From an uncultured Sutterella sp. (lineage in GTDB: Bacteria > Pseudomonadota > Gammaproteobacteria > Burkholderiales > Burkholderiaceae_F): a stretch of DNA of 12,475 nt. Every line of letters starts with the position of its first letter. Position 1 is the first letter of the stretch. The notes beneath the pieces are model-generated. The model had not been told where the DNA came from. It saw nothing but the letters and a program-made list of their open reading frames with translations, and did no database searches. Below are positions 1-6,225 of this stretch, in pieces. A program made the translations under genes and the position numbers. The DNA is taken from positions 1 to 12,475 of the forward strand of contig CABSHY010000016.1 of NCBI GenBank assembly GCA_902477615.1. Reading direction: 5' to 3'.

Positions 1-181
1 ACGCGTGTTGGTCTTGGGCACTGCGCGTCGCGGTGAAGGCATGATGTCGGCTCGCACGGACAATAACCGTGTGGTCAATTTCAAGGGCGATGTGAGTTTG
101 ACCGACCAAATGGTGATGGTCAAAATCACGGATGTCTTCCCGCATACTTTGGGTGGCGAATTGGTCACAAGCGAGGAATAG
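1..181 (+). CDS. miaB: MiaB tRNA-2-methylthio-N6-dimethylallyladenosine synthase, C-terminal end (partial)
   Basis: The open frame runs from base 2 to the TAG at 179-181 and gives the last 59 residues of a protein that starts before the window. They contain GEGMMSARTDNNRVVNF followed by a TRAM-type segment ending in FPHTLGGELV. This matches the C-terminal RNA-binding TRAM domain of MiaB, the radical-SAM enzyme that methylthiolates i6A37 in tRNAs reading UNN codons. The radical-SAM and Fe-S cluster cysteines lie upstream and cannot be checked. The next gene, phoH, begins 5 nt after the stop, and miaB-phoH-ybeY is a familiar proteobacterial operon, which supports the call. Confidence 0.9.
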   Translation, partial: RVLVLGTARRGEGMMSARTDNNRVVNFKGDVSLTDQMVMVKITDVFPHTLGGELVTSEE

Positions 182-186
182 CTTCC

Positions 187-1194
187 ATGACTACAGAAGA
201 AAAAGTTCTTACCTTAAATGTGGATTTGGACAACTCTGACTTGTCCAGTCTTGTGGGCCCGATGGATGCCAACCTTCGTCAAATCGAAATGATTTTGGAC
301 GTGACGATCTCTCGTCGTGGTCATCAATTCCGTATTGCCGGTGAGACGCAAAAAGCGCGTGAAGCCCAAAACGCTATCCAAACGTTTGCTGCGAAAGTGC
401 CGCAATTGGAAGGTGAATTAACGACCGATGACGTGCAGCTTTATTTTGTGGGCGAAGCCGCCAAGAAAATTGATGGCGATGCAGTCACCACACCCACGCT
501 TCACACCAAGCGCCGCGAGCTTCAAGGTCGCACACCTCGTCAAAGCGAATACATTCAAGCGATTTTGGATCACGATATTGCCTTTGGGATTGGGCCGGCC
601 GGGACGGGGAAGACGTATTTAGCCGTTGCCGCAGCGGTTGATGCCTATGAACGAGACCGTGTTGAGCGCATTATTCTTACGCGTCCTGCCGTTGAAGCCG
701 GTGAACGTTTGGGCTTTTTGCCGGGCGATCTTTCTCAAAAGGTTGATCCCTATTTACGTCCCCTTTATGACGCTTTGTTTGACCTTTTAGGGTTCGATAA
801 GACGCAACGCTTGCTTGAACGTCAAACGATTGAAATTGCGCCTTTGGCCTATATGCGTGGTCGTACGCTCAATAATGCTTTTGTGATTTTGGACGAAGCC
901 CAAAATACGACGCCTGAGCAAATGAAGATGTTCTTAACGCGTATCGGTTTTGGTTCTAAAGCCGTGATCACGGGAGACGTCACGCAGATTGACCTCCCGC
1001 GTGGTACGCGCTCGGGGCTTGTTGAAGCTCAAAATGTTTTGGCCGGTGTTCGAGGTATTTCGATGACATACTTCACGGCTGCAGACGTTGTGCGCCATCC
1101 TTTGGTTGCTCGTATTGTTCAAGCCTACGCAAAGGCCGATGAAAAGCGAACTCAAGAGCGTTTGGGTGAAATGATGGAAAAGAATCGAGATTAA
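187..1194 (+). CDS. phoH: PhoH family ATPase (YbeZ-like)
   Basis: A 335-residue P-loop ATPase, close to the usual length of YbeZ. Walker A is GPAGTGKT at residues 136-143, Walker B is FVILDEAQN at 232-240, and VITGDVTQIDLPRG at 260-273 is a conserved PhoH segment. The first 100 residues form the small N-terminal domain typical of the family. PhoH proteins are thought to act as RNA-associated ATPases or helicases, and YbeZ works with the endoribonuclease YbeY in ribosome and RNA maturation. The gene lies 5 nt after miaB and 2 nt before ybeY, so it is almost certainly co-transcribed with both. The ATG at 187 has GAGGA at 173-177, inside the end of miaB, about 9 nt upstream. Nothing looks truncated. 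Confidence 0.96.
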   Translation: MTTEEKVLTLNVDLDNSDLSSLVGPMDANLRQIEMILDVTISRRGHQFRIAGETQKAREAQNAIQTFAAKVPQLEGELTTDDVQLYFVGEAAKKIDGDAVTTPTLHTKRRELQGRTPRQSEYIQAILDHDIAFGIGPAGTGKTYLAVAAAVDAYERDRVERIILTRPAVEAGERLGFLPGDLSQKVDPYLRPLYDALFDLLGFDKTQRLLERQTIEIAPLAYMRGRTLNNAFVILDEAQNTTPEQMKMFLTRIGFGSKAVITGDVTQIDLPRGTRSGLVEAQNVLAGVRGISMTYFTAADVVRHPLVARIVQAYAKADEKRTQERLGEMMEKNRD

Positions 1195-1196
1195 AA

Positions 1197-1640
1197 ATGG
1201 CAAAACTCACGGTTCAATTTATGGAAAATGGCGACTTCGAGTTGCCGTCTGAAGAAACCATGGCAAAGTGGATTGAAGCGGCGATCGAACGCGATACCAC
1301 CTTGAATGTGTTGTTTGTCGATGCTGAAGAAGGGCAGGCCCTCAATAGCCAATATCGTCACAAGGACTATGCAACGAACGTTTTAACGTTTGATTACCAG
1401 CATGAGCCTGAAGCGATTGCGGATTTGGCCATCTGTGTCCCGGTTCTCATTCGTGAGTCCCAAGAGCAAGAGAAGTCCTTTGAAGAGCACCTGGCCCACT
1501 TACTGATTCACGGCGCACTTCACGCTCATGGGTACGATCATATGAATGACGAAGAAGCAGAAGTCATGGAAATGAAGGAAATCAAAGCCTTGATGAGTTT
1601 GGGGTTTGATAATCCTTACGCGGATCGTGAACTCGTTTAA
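1197..1640 (+). CDS. ybeY: Endoribonuclease YbeY (rRNA maturation factor)
   Basis: A 147-residue single-domain metalloprotein of normal length for YbeY. The zinc site HGALHAHGYDH lies at residues 105-115, with ligands expected to be H105, H109 and H115. The conserved RHKDYATNVLTF at 54-65 is also present. YbeY is a single-strand-specific RNase that processes the 3' end of 16S rRNA and takes part in 70S quality control. Only two bases separate it from the phoH stop, so translation is probably coupled; GAGA at 1188-1191 is the only weak ribosome-binding match. In many proteobacteria corC and lnt follow ybeY. Here the operon ends at a hairpin and a convergent toxin-antitoxin pair comes next. Confidence 0.97.
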   Translation: MAKLTVQFMENGDFELPSEETMAKWIEAAIERDTTLNVLFVDAEEGQALNSQYRHKDYATNVLTFDYQHEPEAIADLAICVPVLIRESQEQEKSFEEHLAHLLIHGALHAHGYDHMNDEEAEVMEMKEIKALMSLGFDNPYADRELV

Positions 1641-1649
1641 TTGAACGAA

Positions 1650-1680
1650 ATTGGGGTGGCACTGCCACCCCTTTAATCAT
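1650..1680. terminator. Hairpin terminator between convergent ybeY and hipA
   Basis: An 8-bp perfect stem GGGGTGGC (1653-1660) / GCCACCCC (1664-1671) closes a 3-nt loop and is followed on the + strand by TTTAAT. The GC-rich stem sits 12 nt after the ybeY stop. The T-tract is short on the + strand and weaker on the - strand, so termination is likely for ybeY and possible for hipA, which reads toward it from the other side. Confidence 0.7.
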
Positions 1681-1705
1681 TTGTACAAATGTGGAAAACA
1701 ATATC

Positions 1706-2902
1706 TTAGAAAACCATCAATTCAGACGGTGCCTTAACGCCAAAATCCTTCGCAAGATCCTTGTAAGTATCCACAGCATCTGCGACTTGATCTAAGGCGT
1801 GATTGGCTTCGTTCTGATCAATGTCAAAACGTTTGGCAAGATCCAAAAAGTCGTCTCGATCAACATCCCTTCCTTTTCCCAATAGAGACGTCATATGCTC
1901 ATTGCCAAAGGCGTTGGTTGTCACGATGTCATAGGCTGGTGTCAGCGTCCACTTTCCTTCCTCATTCATCATGAAAGAGAAATTTTTGGCATGGTCGTCG
2001 CAGTTACCTAATGAAAAATTCAAAATGGCGCGCTTAAATTGCTCAAGGAGAGCCCCTTTGTCACAAAGTCGTAAAGTGAGGGCCATGAGCGTTGCATAGT
2101 CAAGCGAAGGCAGGCGAAAGTCGGAATGTAAAAGGCCCGCTGCCGTCACAACGTGGTACTTGCCGGAGAGATTACGGTCAAAGCGTTGGGTGCCAAACCA
2201 ACCCCCTTCTTGTTGAGATTCAAAAAGGTGAGTCTGAGGCATGGTAATGCCGGCACGCTTTGCAATCAAAGAACAGATGTATTCGTGAACGCCAATGTCT
2301 TTGCTATCGGACGAGTGTTGGAACTTAATCATCCAGGGATCAAAACCATCGGTGGTTAAAACACCTCTTTGGAGTTGCTTTTTGTCTTTGGAAACCAGAC
2401 AAACGATTTTGGGGCGCGCACCGCCAGAAGAGCCGTTAAGACCGCAAATCATATCAAGGGCCTCTGCGGATTCTTTTTCCTTCAAAATCGCATCCACGTC
2501 TTGAGCGAGCGTATCCAAATGGATTTCATCCGAATCCGATTTTTCCCATTCTGTGGCGGGTTCGTATTCCAATGCGCCCATGCCTTGGTTGCCGACCCAA
2601 CAAAGTCGTTCCAAGGGCGAAATTTGATGAAGTCGTTTGCCTTTTTTTCGTAACTGCCGATCCAAAAGCAAACTTCCCCAACCATCAGGAAGACTGTCGG
2701 CAATAAAGCCAGGAAGCCCGTTAAAGAGATCGTTGGTGCTCTTCCAAGTGGAAGTGGAAAGAGGGATAGAAACCGGTGAGAGCGACCAGTTCAACTTAAT
2801 AAAGTCAGGGGCGTATTGAAACAACAAGCCCAGTGGGTCGTCTTTTAAAAGTCCCACTAAGTGACGTTGCCCCTGAAGATTGAGAAAGACGTGAACATTC
2901 AT
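1706..2902 (-). CDS. hipA: HipA-type serine/threonine kinase toxin
   Basis: A 398-residue full-length HipA-like kinase with an N-terminal subdomain (about 1-110, including LPDGWGSLLLDRQL at 71-84) and a kinase body. Key elements are the glycine-rich loop GLNGSSGGARPK (154-165), a candidate ATP-binding lysine in WMIKF (K193), the catalytic motif DDHAKNFSF (302-310, with D302 and N307 in the positions of E. coli D309 and N314) and the metal-binding D325 in TPAYDI. HipA toxins phosphorylate glutamyl-tRNA synthetase or other tRNA synthetases, arresting translation and promoting persistence; the target here is unknown. The ATG overlaps the hipB stop by one base (TAATG), so the two are translationally coupled. 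All catalytic residues are present, so the toxin looks intact. Confidence 0.93.
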   Translation of the reverse strand: MNVHVFLNLQGQRHLVGLLKDDPLGLLFQYAPDFIKLNWSLSPVSIPLSTSTWKSTNDLFNGLPGFIADSLPDGWGSLLLDRQLRKKGKRLHQISPLERLCWVGNQGMGALEYEPATEWEKSDSDEIHLDTLAQDVDAILKEKESAEALDMICGLNGSSGGARPKIVCLVSKDKKQLQRGVLTTDGFDPWMIKFQHSSDSKDIGVHEYICSLIAKRAGITMPQTHLFESQQEGGWFGTQRFDRNLSGKYHVVTAAGLLHSDFRLPSLDYATLMALTLRLCDKGALLEQFKRAILNFSLGNCDDHAKNFSFMMNEEGKWTLTPAYDIVTTNAFGNEHMTSLLGKGRDVDRDDFLDLAKRFDIDQNEANHALDQVADAVDTYKDLAKDFGVKAPSELMVF

Positions 2903-3195
2903 TAGGAAGCCCTCTTGCGAGTTTTAGTAGGAAGAGCAAACAAGTCAATGCGACTGCCAAGCTTAAAGACATCATCAAAGTCTTGAGCACGGTTCAGGCC
3001 AATGGCTAAATTCACGAGGTTTTTGAGCGAAATTTCGCCTTCGCTTTCAAAACGTCTCAGAGACCCCAATGAGACGCCCGTTCGTCTGGCAAGCGCCTCT
3101 TGTGTGATGTTTTGATCGAGTCTGACTTCGCGAAATCGCTCTGCGATTTCCATGCGAATATCCTTGGGTGGTTTGAGATTGCTAACTGCGCTCAT
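2902..3195 (-). CDS. hipB: HipB-type XRE-family antitoxin / repressor
   Basis: A 97-residue protein dominated by a Cro/C1-type helix-turn-helix (about residues 15-70), with ITQEALARRTGVSLGSLRRFE at its core (30-50). It has a short basic tail ending TKTRKRAS. By analogy with HipB it should bind the HipA kinase and repress the operon as a dimer. It is the first gene of the pair and overlaps hipA by one base. The annotated ATG has no ribosome-binding site and overlaps the end of an operator palindrome. A second in-frame ATG at 3151-3153 (residue 15) has AAGGA 7 nt upstream and would give an 83-residue protein that keeps the whole DNA-binding domain. The true start could be either. Confidence 0.9.
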   Translation of the reverse strand: MSAVSNLKPPKDIRMEIAERFREVRLDQNITQEALARRTGVSLGSLRRFESEGEISLKNLVNLAIGLNRAQDFDDVFKLGSRIDLFALPTKTRKRAS

Positions 3196-3236
3196 ATTAG
3201 TAATTATTCGATAAAAACGACATTAATTACTAATAT
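3194..3236. promoter_or_regulatory. Twin palindromic operator upstream of hipB
   Basis: A perfect 13-bp inverted repeat: ATATTAGTAATTA (3194-3206) and TAATTACTAATAT (3224-3236), separated by 17 bp. Each arm also contains its own near-palindrome, ATTAGTAAT (3196-3204) and ATTACTAAT (3226-3234), whose centres are 30 bp apart, close to three helical turns. Two repressor-dimer sites on one face of the DNA is the arrangement expected for HipB autoregulation. The site occupies most of the 52-bp gap between the transporter stop and hipB. Binding by HipB is inferred. Confidence 0.7.
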
Positions 3237-3265
3237 TTTATCATTTATTAAATTTTCTTTTTCAA
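3237..3265 (-). promoter_or_regulatory. Candidate hipBA promoter
   Basis: Read on the - strand, TTGAAA (3260-3265, five of six to the -35 consensus) is spaced 17 bp from GATAAA (3237-3242, four of six to the -10). The -35 lies in the last codons of the upstream transporter gene. The predicted start, around 3230, falls inside the first operator arm, so a bound repressor would block the polymerase. This is a pattern match only. Confidence 0.45.
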
Positions 3266-4528
3266 CTGAATTGGGACCAAAAGCACTAACCCGATCACAA
3301 AGAAAAGTCCCGTCATCAATAGGGCAAAACGATGGTCATTGTTGGTGATCCAAGTGAGCGTCCCGTAGGTCATCGGGCCAATGATATTGGCTACCCAAAG
3401 GGCCATGTTCCAGAATGAATAAAAGGCTGCGCATTGCTCTTTAGGGGCTAAGGCGCCTACCAATGCGCGGCCTGCGGATTGGCTCGAACCCATGGCAATA
3501 CCAGCTAAGTTGGCGGCAATCCAGAAAACCGGTTTGGTTTGAGCGTAATAACCGACGCCAATCATGGCAAGCCATACAACCAATGTGAGCATCAAGGCGT
3601 ATTTGTGGCCGATTCTGTCTTCAACGTAACCAAAAGCAAAGGCACCAATGGCGGCCGTGATATTGACCAAAAGCACCATGAAAATGGTTTCGGCTTCAGA
3701 AAAACCCATCACTTGGTTGGCGTAGATCGCGGCAAGCGTTACGACAACGGCAATGCCAGCTTGGAAAAAGAGGCCGCTTGAGACCAAAAAAGCAAAATTT
3801 CTGTGTTGCGGAAGTGACTTAAATGTTTGAACCAAAGAGGCTTGAGACTCTTTAACCAACGTCATAAAACGCGCCTGAGAGCGAGGCGTTGCACGTTCCT
3901 TTAACCAAAGCGCCAAGGGTGTGGCGGCAATGATAAAAACGATCGCCGTCACGAGCATGGTGTAGGGCACGTAATCCTCAGCACCGGCACCGCCACTTTG
4001 CATCATGCTCACGATGGCTAAACTGATCCCAAGGGTTAAAAGCCCGCCACAATAACCAAAGCTCCAACCCCAGCCAGAGACTTTGCCGAGGGAGTCATCG
4101 TTAGCGAGTTCCGGCAAAAAGGCCGAATTGAGCGTTTCACCCACGTTGTAGCCAAAGTTACTGATAATGACCATGGCGATGGCTAAGAGAATCGTTCCTT
4201 CATGGGTGAAGTAAAGACCCAATGTGCCCAAGATGCACAAAAGACTCATTAAGATAACCCAGAACTTCTTATTGGCTTTTAAGTCGGTGGCAGCTCCGAT
4301 AAAGGGCATCAAAACGATTGAGAGAATGTTGCTTGCTGCAATGACCGACGTCCACAAAAGTGTGCCCCAAGAGGCGTTTCCACAGACCACACCCACAAAG
4401 TAAGCATTAAAGACGGCAGTTAAAACAACCGTGGTGTAACCGGAATTGGCAAAGTCAAACGCCGACCATGCCCAAATTTCTTTTTTGGTGACACCGTCTT
4501 TGAGGTGAGCAGATGAGAAAAACTCCAT
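3248..4528 (-). CDS. UMF1-type MFS transporter
   Basis: A 426-residue membrane protein with about 12 hydrophobic segments, an MFS motif-A-like loop GAATDLKANKK (78-88) and its second-half counterpart GYVEDRIGHK (300-309), ending in a basic KKK tail. The N-terminal WSAFDFANSGYTTVV (21-35), YNVGETLNSAFLPEL (127-141) and GSSQSAGRALVGALAPKE (347-364) are typical of the UMF1/Atg22-like branch, so it is probably an inner-membrane efflux permease of unknown substrate. The frame could open earlier at a TTG (4574-4576), but the ATG at 4526-4528 has GGAG 5 nt upstream and lies 13 nt after the upstream deacetylase stop, so I chose it. No terminator is visible before the hipBA promoter, so read-through into hipBA is possible. 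Confidence 0.88.
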   Translation of the reverse strand: MEFFSSAHLKDGVTKKEIWAWSAFDFANSGYTTVVLTAVFNAYFVGVVCGNASWGTLLWTSVIAASNILSIVLMPFIGAATDLKANKKFWVILMSLLCILGTLGLYFTHEGTILLAIAMVIISNFGYNVGETLNSAFLPELANDDSLGKVSGWGWSFGYCGGLLTLGISLAIVSMMQSGGAGAEDYVPYTMLVTAIVFIIAATPLALWLKERATPRSQARFMTLVKESQASLVQTFKSLPQHRNFAFLVSSGLFFQAGIAVVVTLAAIYANQVMGFSEAETIFMVLLVNITAAIGAFAFGYVEDRIGHKYALMLTLVVWLAMIGVGYYAQTKPVFWIAANLAGIAMGSSQSAGRALVGALAPKEQCAAFYSFWNMALWVANIIGPMTYGTLTWITNNDHRFALLMTGLFFVIGLVLLVPIQLKKKI

Positions 4529-4541
4529 GAGGGCTCCAGTA

Positions 4542-5474
4542 TTAGAGGTGAGCGAGAGTGCGAATATGGGCGACAACGGAGCGAGCCAAAGAGCGGCACT
4601 CGTAGCCCCCTTCTAAGACGCTCACAATGCGACCGTCACAGACCACGTGGGCAATGTCATCAATAACGCGCGTGATGTGAGCAAAATCCAAGTCTGAGAA
4701 ATCCAGTTGCGCCATCACTTCATTGGCGTGGCCGTCAAAACCTGCCGAAATCAAAATGAGTTCCGGTTTTTTCTTTTCAATGATCGGTGCCCAAACATTA
4801 CGGATAATTTCGCACGCTTCATCGCCCGTAGCGCCCGAAGATAAAGCCTCATTATGAATATTAGGAGCTGAAAAACCACCGCCAACGTGCGGAAAGATCC
4901 CTTCTTGAAATAACGAGAAGAATTCAATCTTGGGGTGATTTTTAACGATGTCTTCCGTGCCGTCGCCATGGTGGGCATCAAAGTCGATAATGACAATGCT
5001 ATTGAGTTTTAAAACTTCAATGGCATAAAGAGCGGCAATGGCAACATTGTTAAAGATGCAAAAGCCACCTGCACCGTTTCGGTGAGCGTGGTGTCCCGGG
5101 GGGCGCACCATGCAAAAGGCATTGCGAAGTTTGTTGTTTGTGACCGTGTCAACGGCATCCAAGACGCAACCGGCGGATTGAAGGGCGGCGTTTAATGAAG
5201 CGGAACATAGCGCCGTGTCCTCGCAGATGTAGGCCATTTCCCCTTCGGTCTTGGGGACTTTGTTTTTAACGAGCGTTAAGTAGGATTCATCGTGCGCACG
5301 CAAAATATCAGCATCCGTGGCTTGGCGTTGACTTTCAATGTGTTTGAAGGCTTGATAAAGGCCACTTGCAACCAAACGTTCCTCAATGGATTCGATCCGA
5401 AGAGGGGACTCGGGGCTGCGTTCGTCGGTGATGTGTTCAAAACACGAACGGTGTGAAAATAAACCGGTGGGCAC
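4542..5474 (-). CDS. Histone-deacetylase-family (class II-like) amidohydrolase
   Basis: A 310-residue arginase/deacetylase-fold enzyme of usual length. The active site is complete: the histidine dyad H128-H129 in RPPGHHAHRNGAGGFC, zinc ligands D166 and H168 in DFDAHHGDGTED, the third ligand D247 in SAGFDGH, and the late tyrosine Y291 in LEGGY. Bacterial relatives remove acetyl groups from polyamines or acetylated small amines, or act on acetyl-lysine. The substrate cannot be read from the sequence. The start is a GTG with a weak AAGAGA 6 nt upstream. A stop lies nine codons upstream, no other standard start is available between, and PTGLFSH aligns with the usual family N-terminus. It is followed 13 nt later by the UMF1 transporter, so the two probably form an operon. 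Confidence 0.92.
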   Translation of the reverse strand: MPTGLFSHRSCFEHITDERSPESPLRIESIEERLVASGLYQAFKHIESQRQATDADILRAHDESYLTLVKNKVPKTEGEMAYICEDTALCSASLNAALQSAGCVLDAVDTVTNNKLRNAFCMVRPPGHHAHRNGAGGFCIFNNVAIAALYAIEVLKLNSIVIIDFDAHHGDGTEDIVKNHPKIEFFSLFQEGIFPHVGGGFSAPNIHNEALSSGATGDEACEIIRNVWAPIIEKKKPELILISAGFDGHANEVMAQLDFSDLDFAHITRVIDDIAHVVCDGRIVSVLEGGYECRSLARSVVAHIRTLAHL

Positions 5475-5552
5475 AATAAATCTCTTAAATGCTAACTCTC
5501 CTTATTTTAAAGGCAATCAAGGCGTTTCATCACGATTTTTGACAAATTTCTA

Positions 5553-5583
5553 CTTTTGCAAGGTGCAAAAGAGGCCGTATAAT
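5553..5583 (+). promoter_or_regulatory. erpA promoter with an inverted repeat over the -35/spacer
   Basis: A perfect -10 TATAAT (5578-5583) is spaced 17 bp from TTTGCA (5555-5560, four of six to consensus), 36 bp before the erpA ATG. A perfect 8-bp inverted repeat, CTTTTGCA (5553-5560) / TGCAAAAG (5564-5571), with a 3-bp centre covers the -35 and half the spacer, a position that suits a repressor operator. It does not obviously match a known IscR site. The regulator is unknown. Confidence 0.72.
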
Positions 5584-5619
5584 CCACTCTTCACTACTTG
5601 AAAGTTTTAAGGATTGATC

Positions 5620-5976
5620 ATGCAAGAAAACGAAGAATTGTTGGCACCGGAACCGATTCATTTCACGGATGCTGCTGTTGCTAAAGTTAAAAGTTTGATT
5701 GAAGAAGAAGGTAATGATCAATTAAAGTTGCGCGTCTTTGTGCAAGGCGGTGGCTGTGCCGGTTTCCAATACGGTTTCCAATTTGATGAAACCGTTAACG
5801 ATGACGATGCCCAAATGGTCAAAGATGGCGTGATGCTTTTGATTGACTCTTTGAGCTACCAATATTTGGTGGGCGCTGAAATCGACTTTAAGGAAGATTT
5901 GACGGGTGCTCAATTCGTTATTCGTAACCCGAATGCTGTGACCACCTGCGGTTGTGGTTCTTCCTTCTCGGTATAG
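5620..5976 (+). CDS. erpA: Iron-sulfur cluster insertion protein ErpA (A-type carrier)
   Basis: A 118-residue HesB/IscA-family protein with the three cluster-binding cysteines: C46 in QGGGCAGFQYGF, and C110 and C112 in TTCGCGSSFSV at the C-terminus. A-type carriers receive Fe-S clusters from the IscU scaffold and pass them to apo-enzymes; ErpA serves targets such as IspG/IspH and respiratory proteins. An in-frame TTG lies two codons earlier (5614), but the ATG at 5620 has AAGGA (5609-5613) 6 nt upstream and is the better start. erpA next to anmK and an M23 peptidase is a recurring betaproteobacterial arrangement, which favours ErpA over IscA. It has its own promoter and terminator, so it is probably monocistronic. 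Confidence 0.94.
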   Translation: MQENEELLAPEPIHFTDAAVAKVKSLIEEEGNDQLKLRVFVQGGGCAGFQYGFQFDETVNDDDAQMVKDGVMLLIDSLSYQYLVGAEIDFKEDLTGAQFVIRNPNAVTTCGCGSSFSV

Positions 5977-5990
5977 AAAAATATTTTTTG

Positions 5991-6015
5991 AATCCCTGCT
6001 TTTTGGGCAGGGATT
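5991..6015. other. Perfect 9-bp hairpin after erpA
   Basis: AATCCCTGC (5991-5999) and GCAGGGATT (6007-6015) pair perfectly around a 7-nt loop, 14 nt after the erpA stop. There is no T-tract immediately after it on either strand, so it may be an mRNA 3'-end stabiliser or the first of two tandem terminator stems rather than a terminator by itself. Confidence 0.55.
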
Positions 6016-6022
6016 ACCATCG

Positions 6023-6061
6023 ACGGCTTGGTTTCTATTTATAGGGAATCAGGCCGTTTTT
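6023..6061 (+). terminator. Rho-independent terminator of erpA
   Basis: A 13-bp stem, 6023-6035 paired with 6045-6057 and including three G-U wobbles, closes a 9-nt loop and runs straight into TTTTT (6057-6061). Orientation and T-tract fit termination of erpA on the + strand. The same stem lacks a T-tract on the - strand, so it should not efficiently stop transcripts coming from the AlbA_2 gene. Confidence 0.75.
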
Positions 6062-6093
6062 GTATTTGAAATATGCTTGAAATTAAAAGCTAG

Positions 6094-6126
6094 GCAAGTT
6101 AGAAGCAAGTGACAAGCAAGTGAAAA
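6094..6126 (+). repeat. 11-bp direct repeat cluster A (3 units)
   Basis: Three head-to-tail units begin at 6094, 6105 and 6116: GCAAGTTAGAA, GCAAGTGACAA, GCAAGTGAAAA. The GCAAGT core is invariant and positions 7-11 vary. The unit length, close to one helical turn, would put every core on the same DNA face. An AT-rich block of about 40 bp follows (6127-6165), then cluster B. Confidence 0.9.
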
Positions 6127-6191
6127 AAATTAAAAAATATTTTTAAAAACAAATGGTTAACAAAATTGCCTGACAAAAATGAATTTGCCAG

Positions 6192-6224
6192 GCAAGTGAA
6201 AAGCAAGTTACCGGCAAGTGAAAT
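6192..6224 (+). repeat. 11-bp direct repeat cluster B (3 units), abutting the AlbA_2 stop codon
   Basis: Units begin at 6192, 6203 and 6214: GCAAGTGAAAA, GCAAGTTACCG, GCAAGTGAAAT. The cluster ends one base before the stop codon (6226-6228) of the - strand gene. It has the same core and orientation as cluster A. Confidence 0.88.
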
Positions 6225-6225
6225 T

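Noticed and set aside
4529..4576. Upstream TTG start for the MFS transporter
   Set aside because: It would overlap the deacetylase gene by 35 nt and lacks a ribosome-binding site; the ATG at 4528 has GGAG and begins just before the conserved family N-terminus.
5539..5544. Perfect TTGACA as the -35 of erpA
   Set aside because: It is 33 bp from the TATAAT at 5578-5583, far beyond usable spacing; TTTGCA at 5555-5560 has the proper 17-bp spacer.
6166..6195. TTGCCTG / CAGGCAA inverted repeat between clusters A and B
   Set aside because: The 7-bp stem has a 16-nt loop and its right arm runs into the first repeat unit of cluster B, so the match may be a by-product of the repeat sequence.
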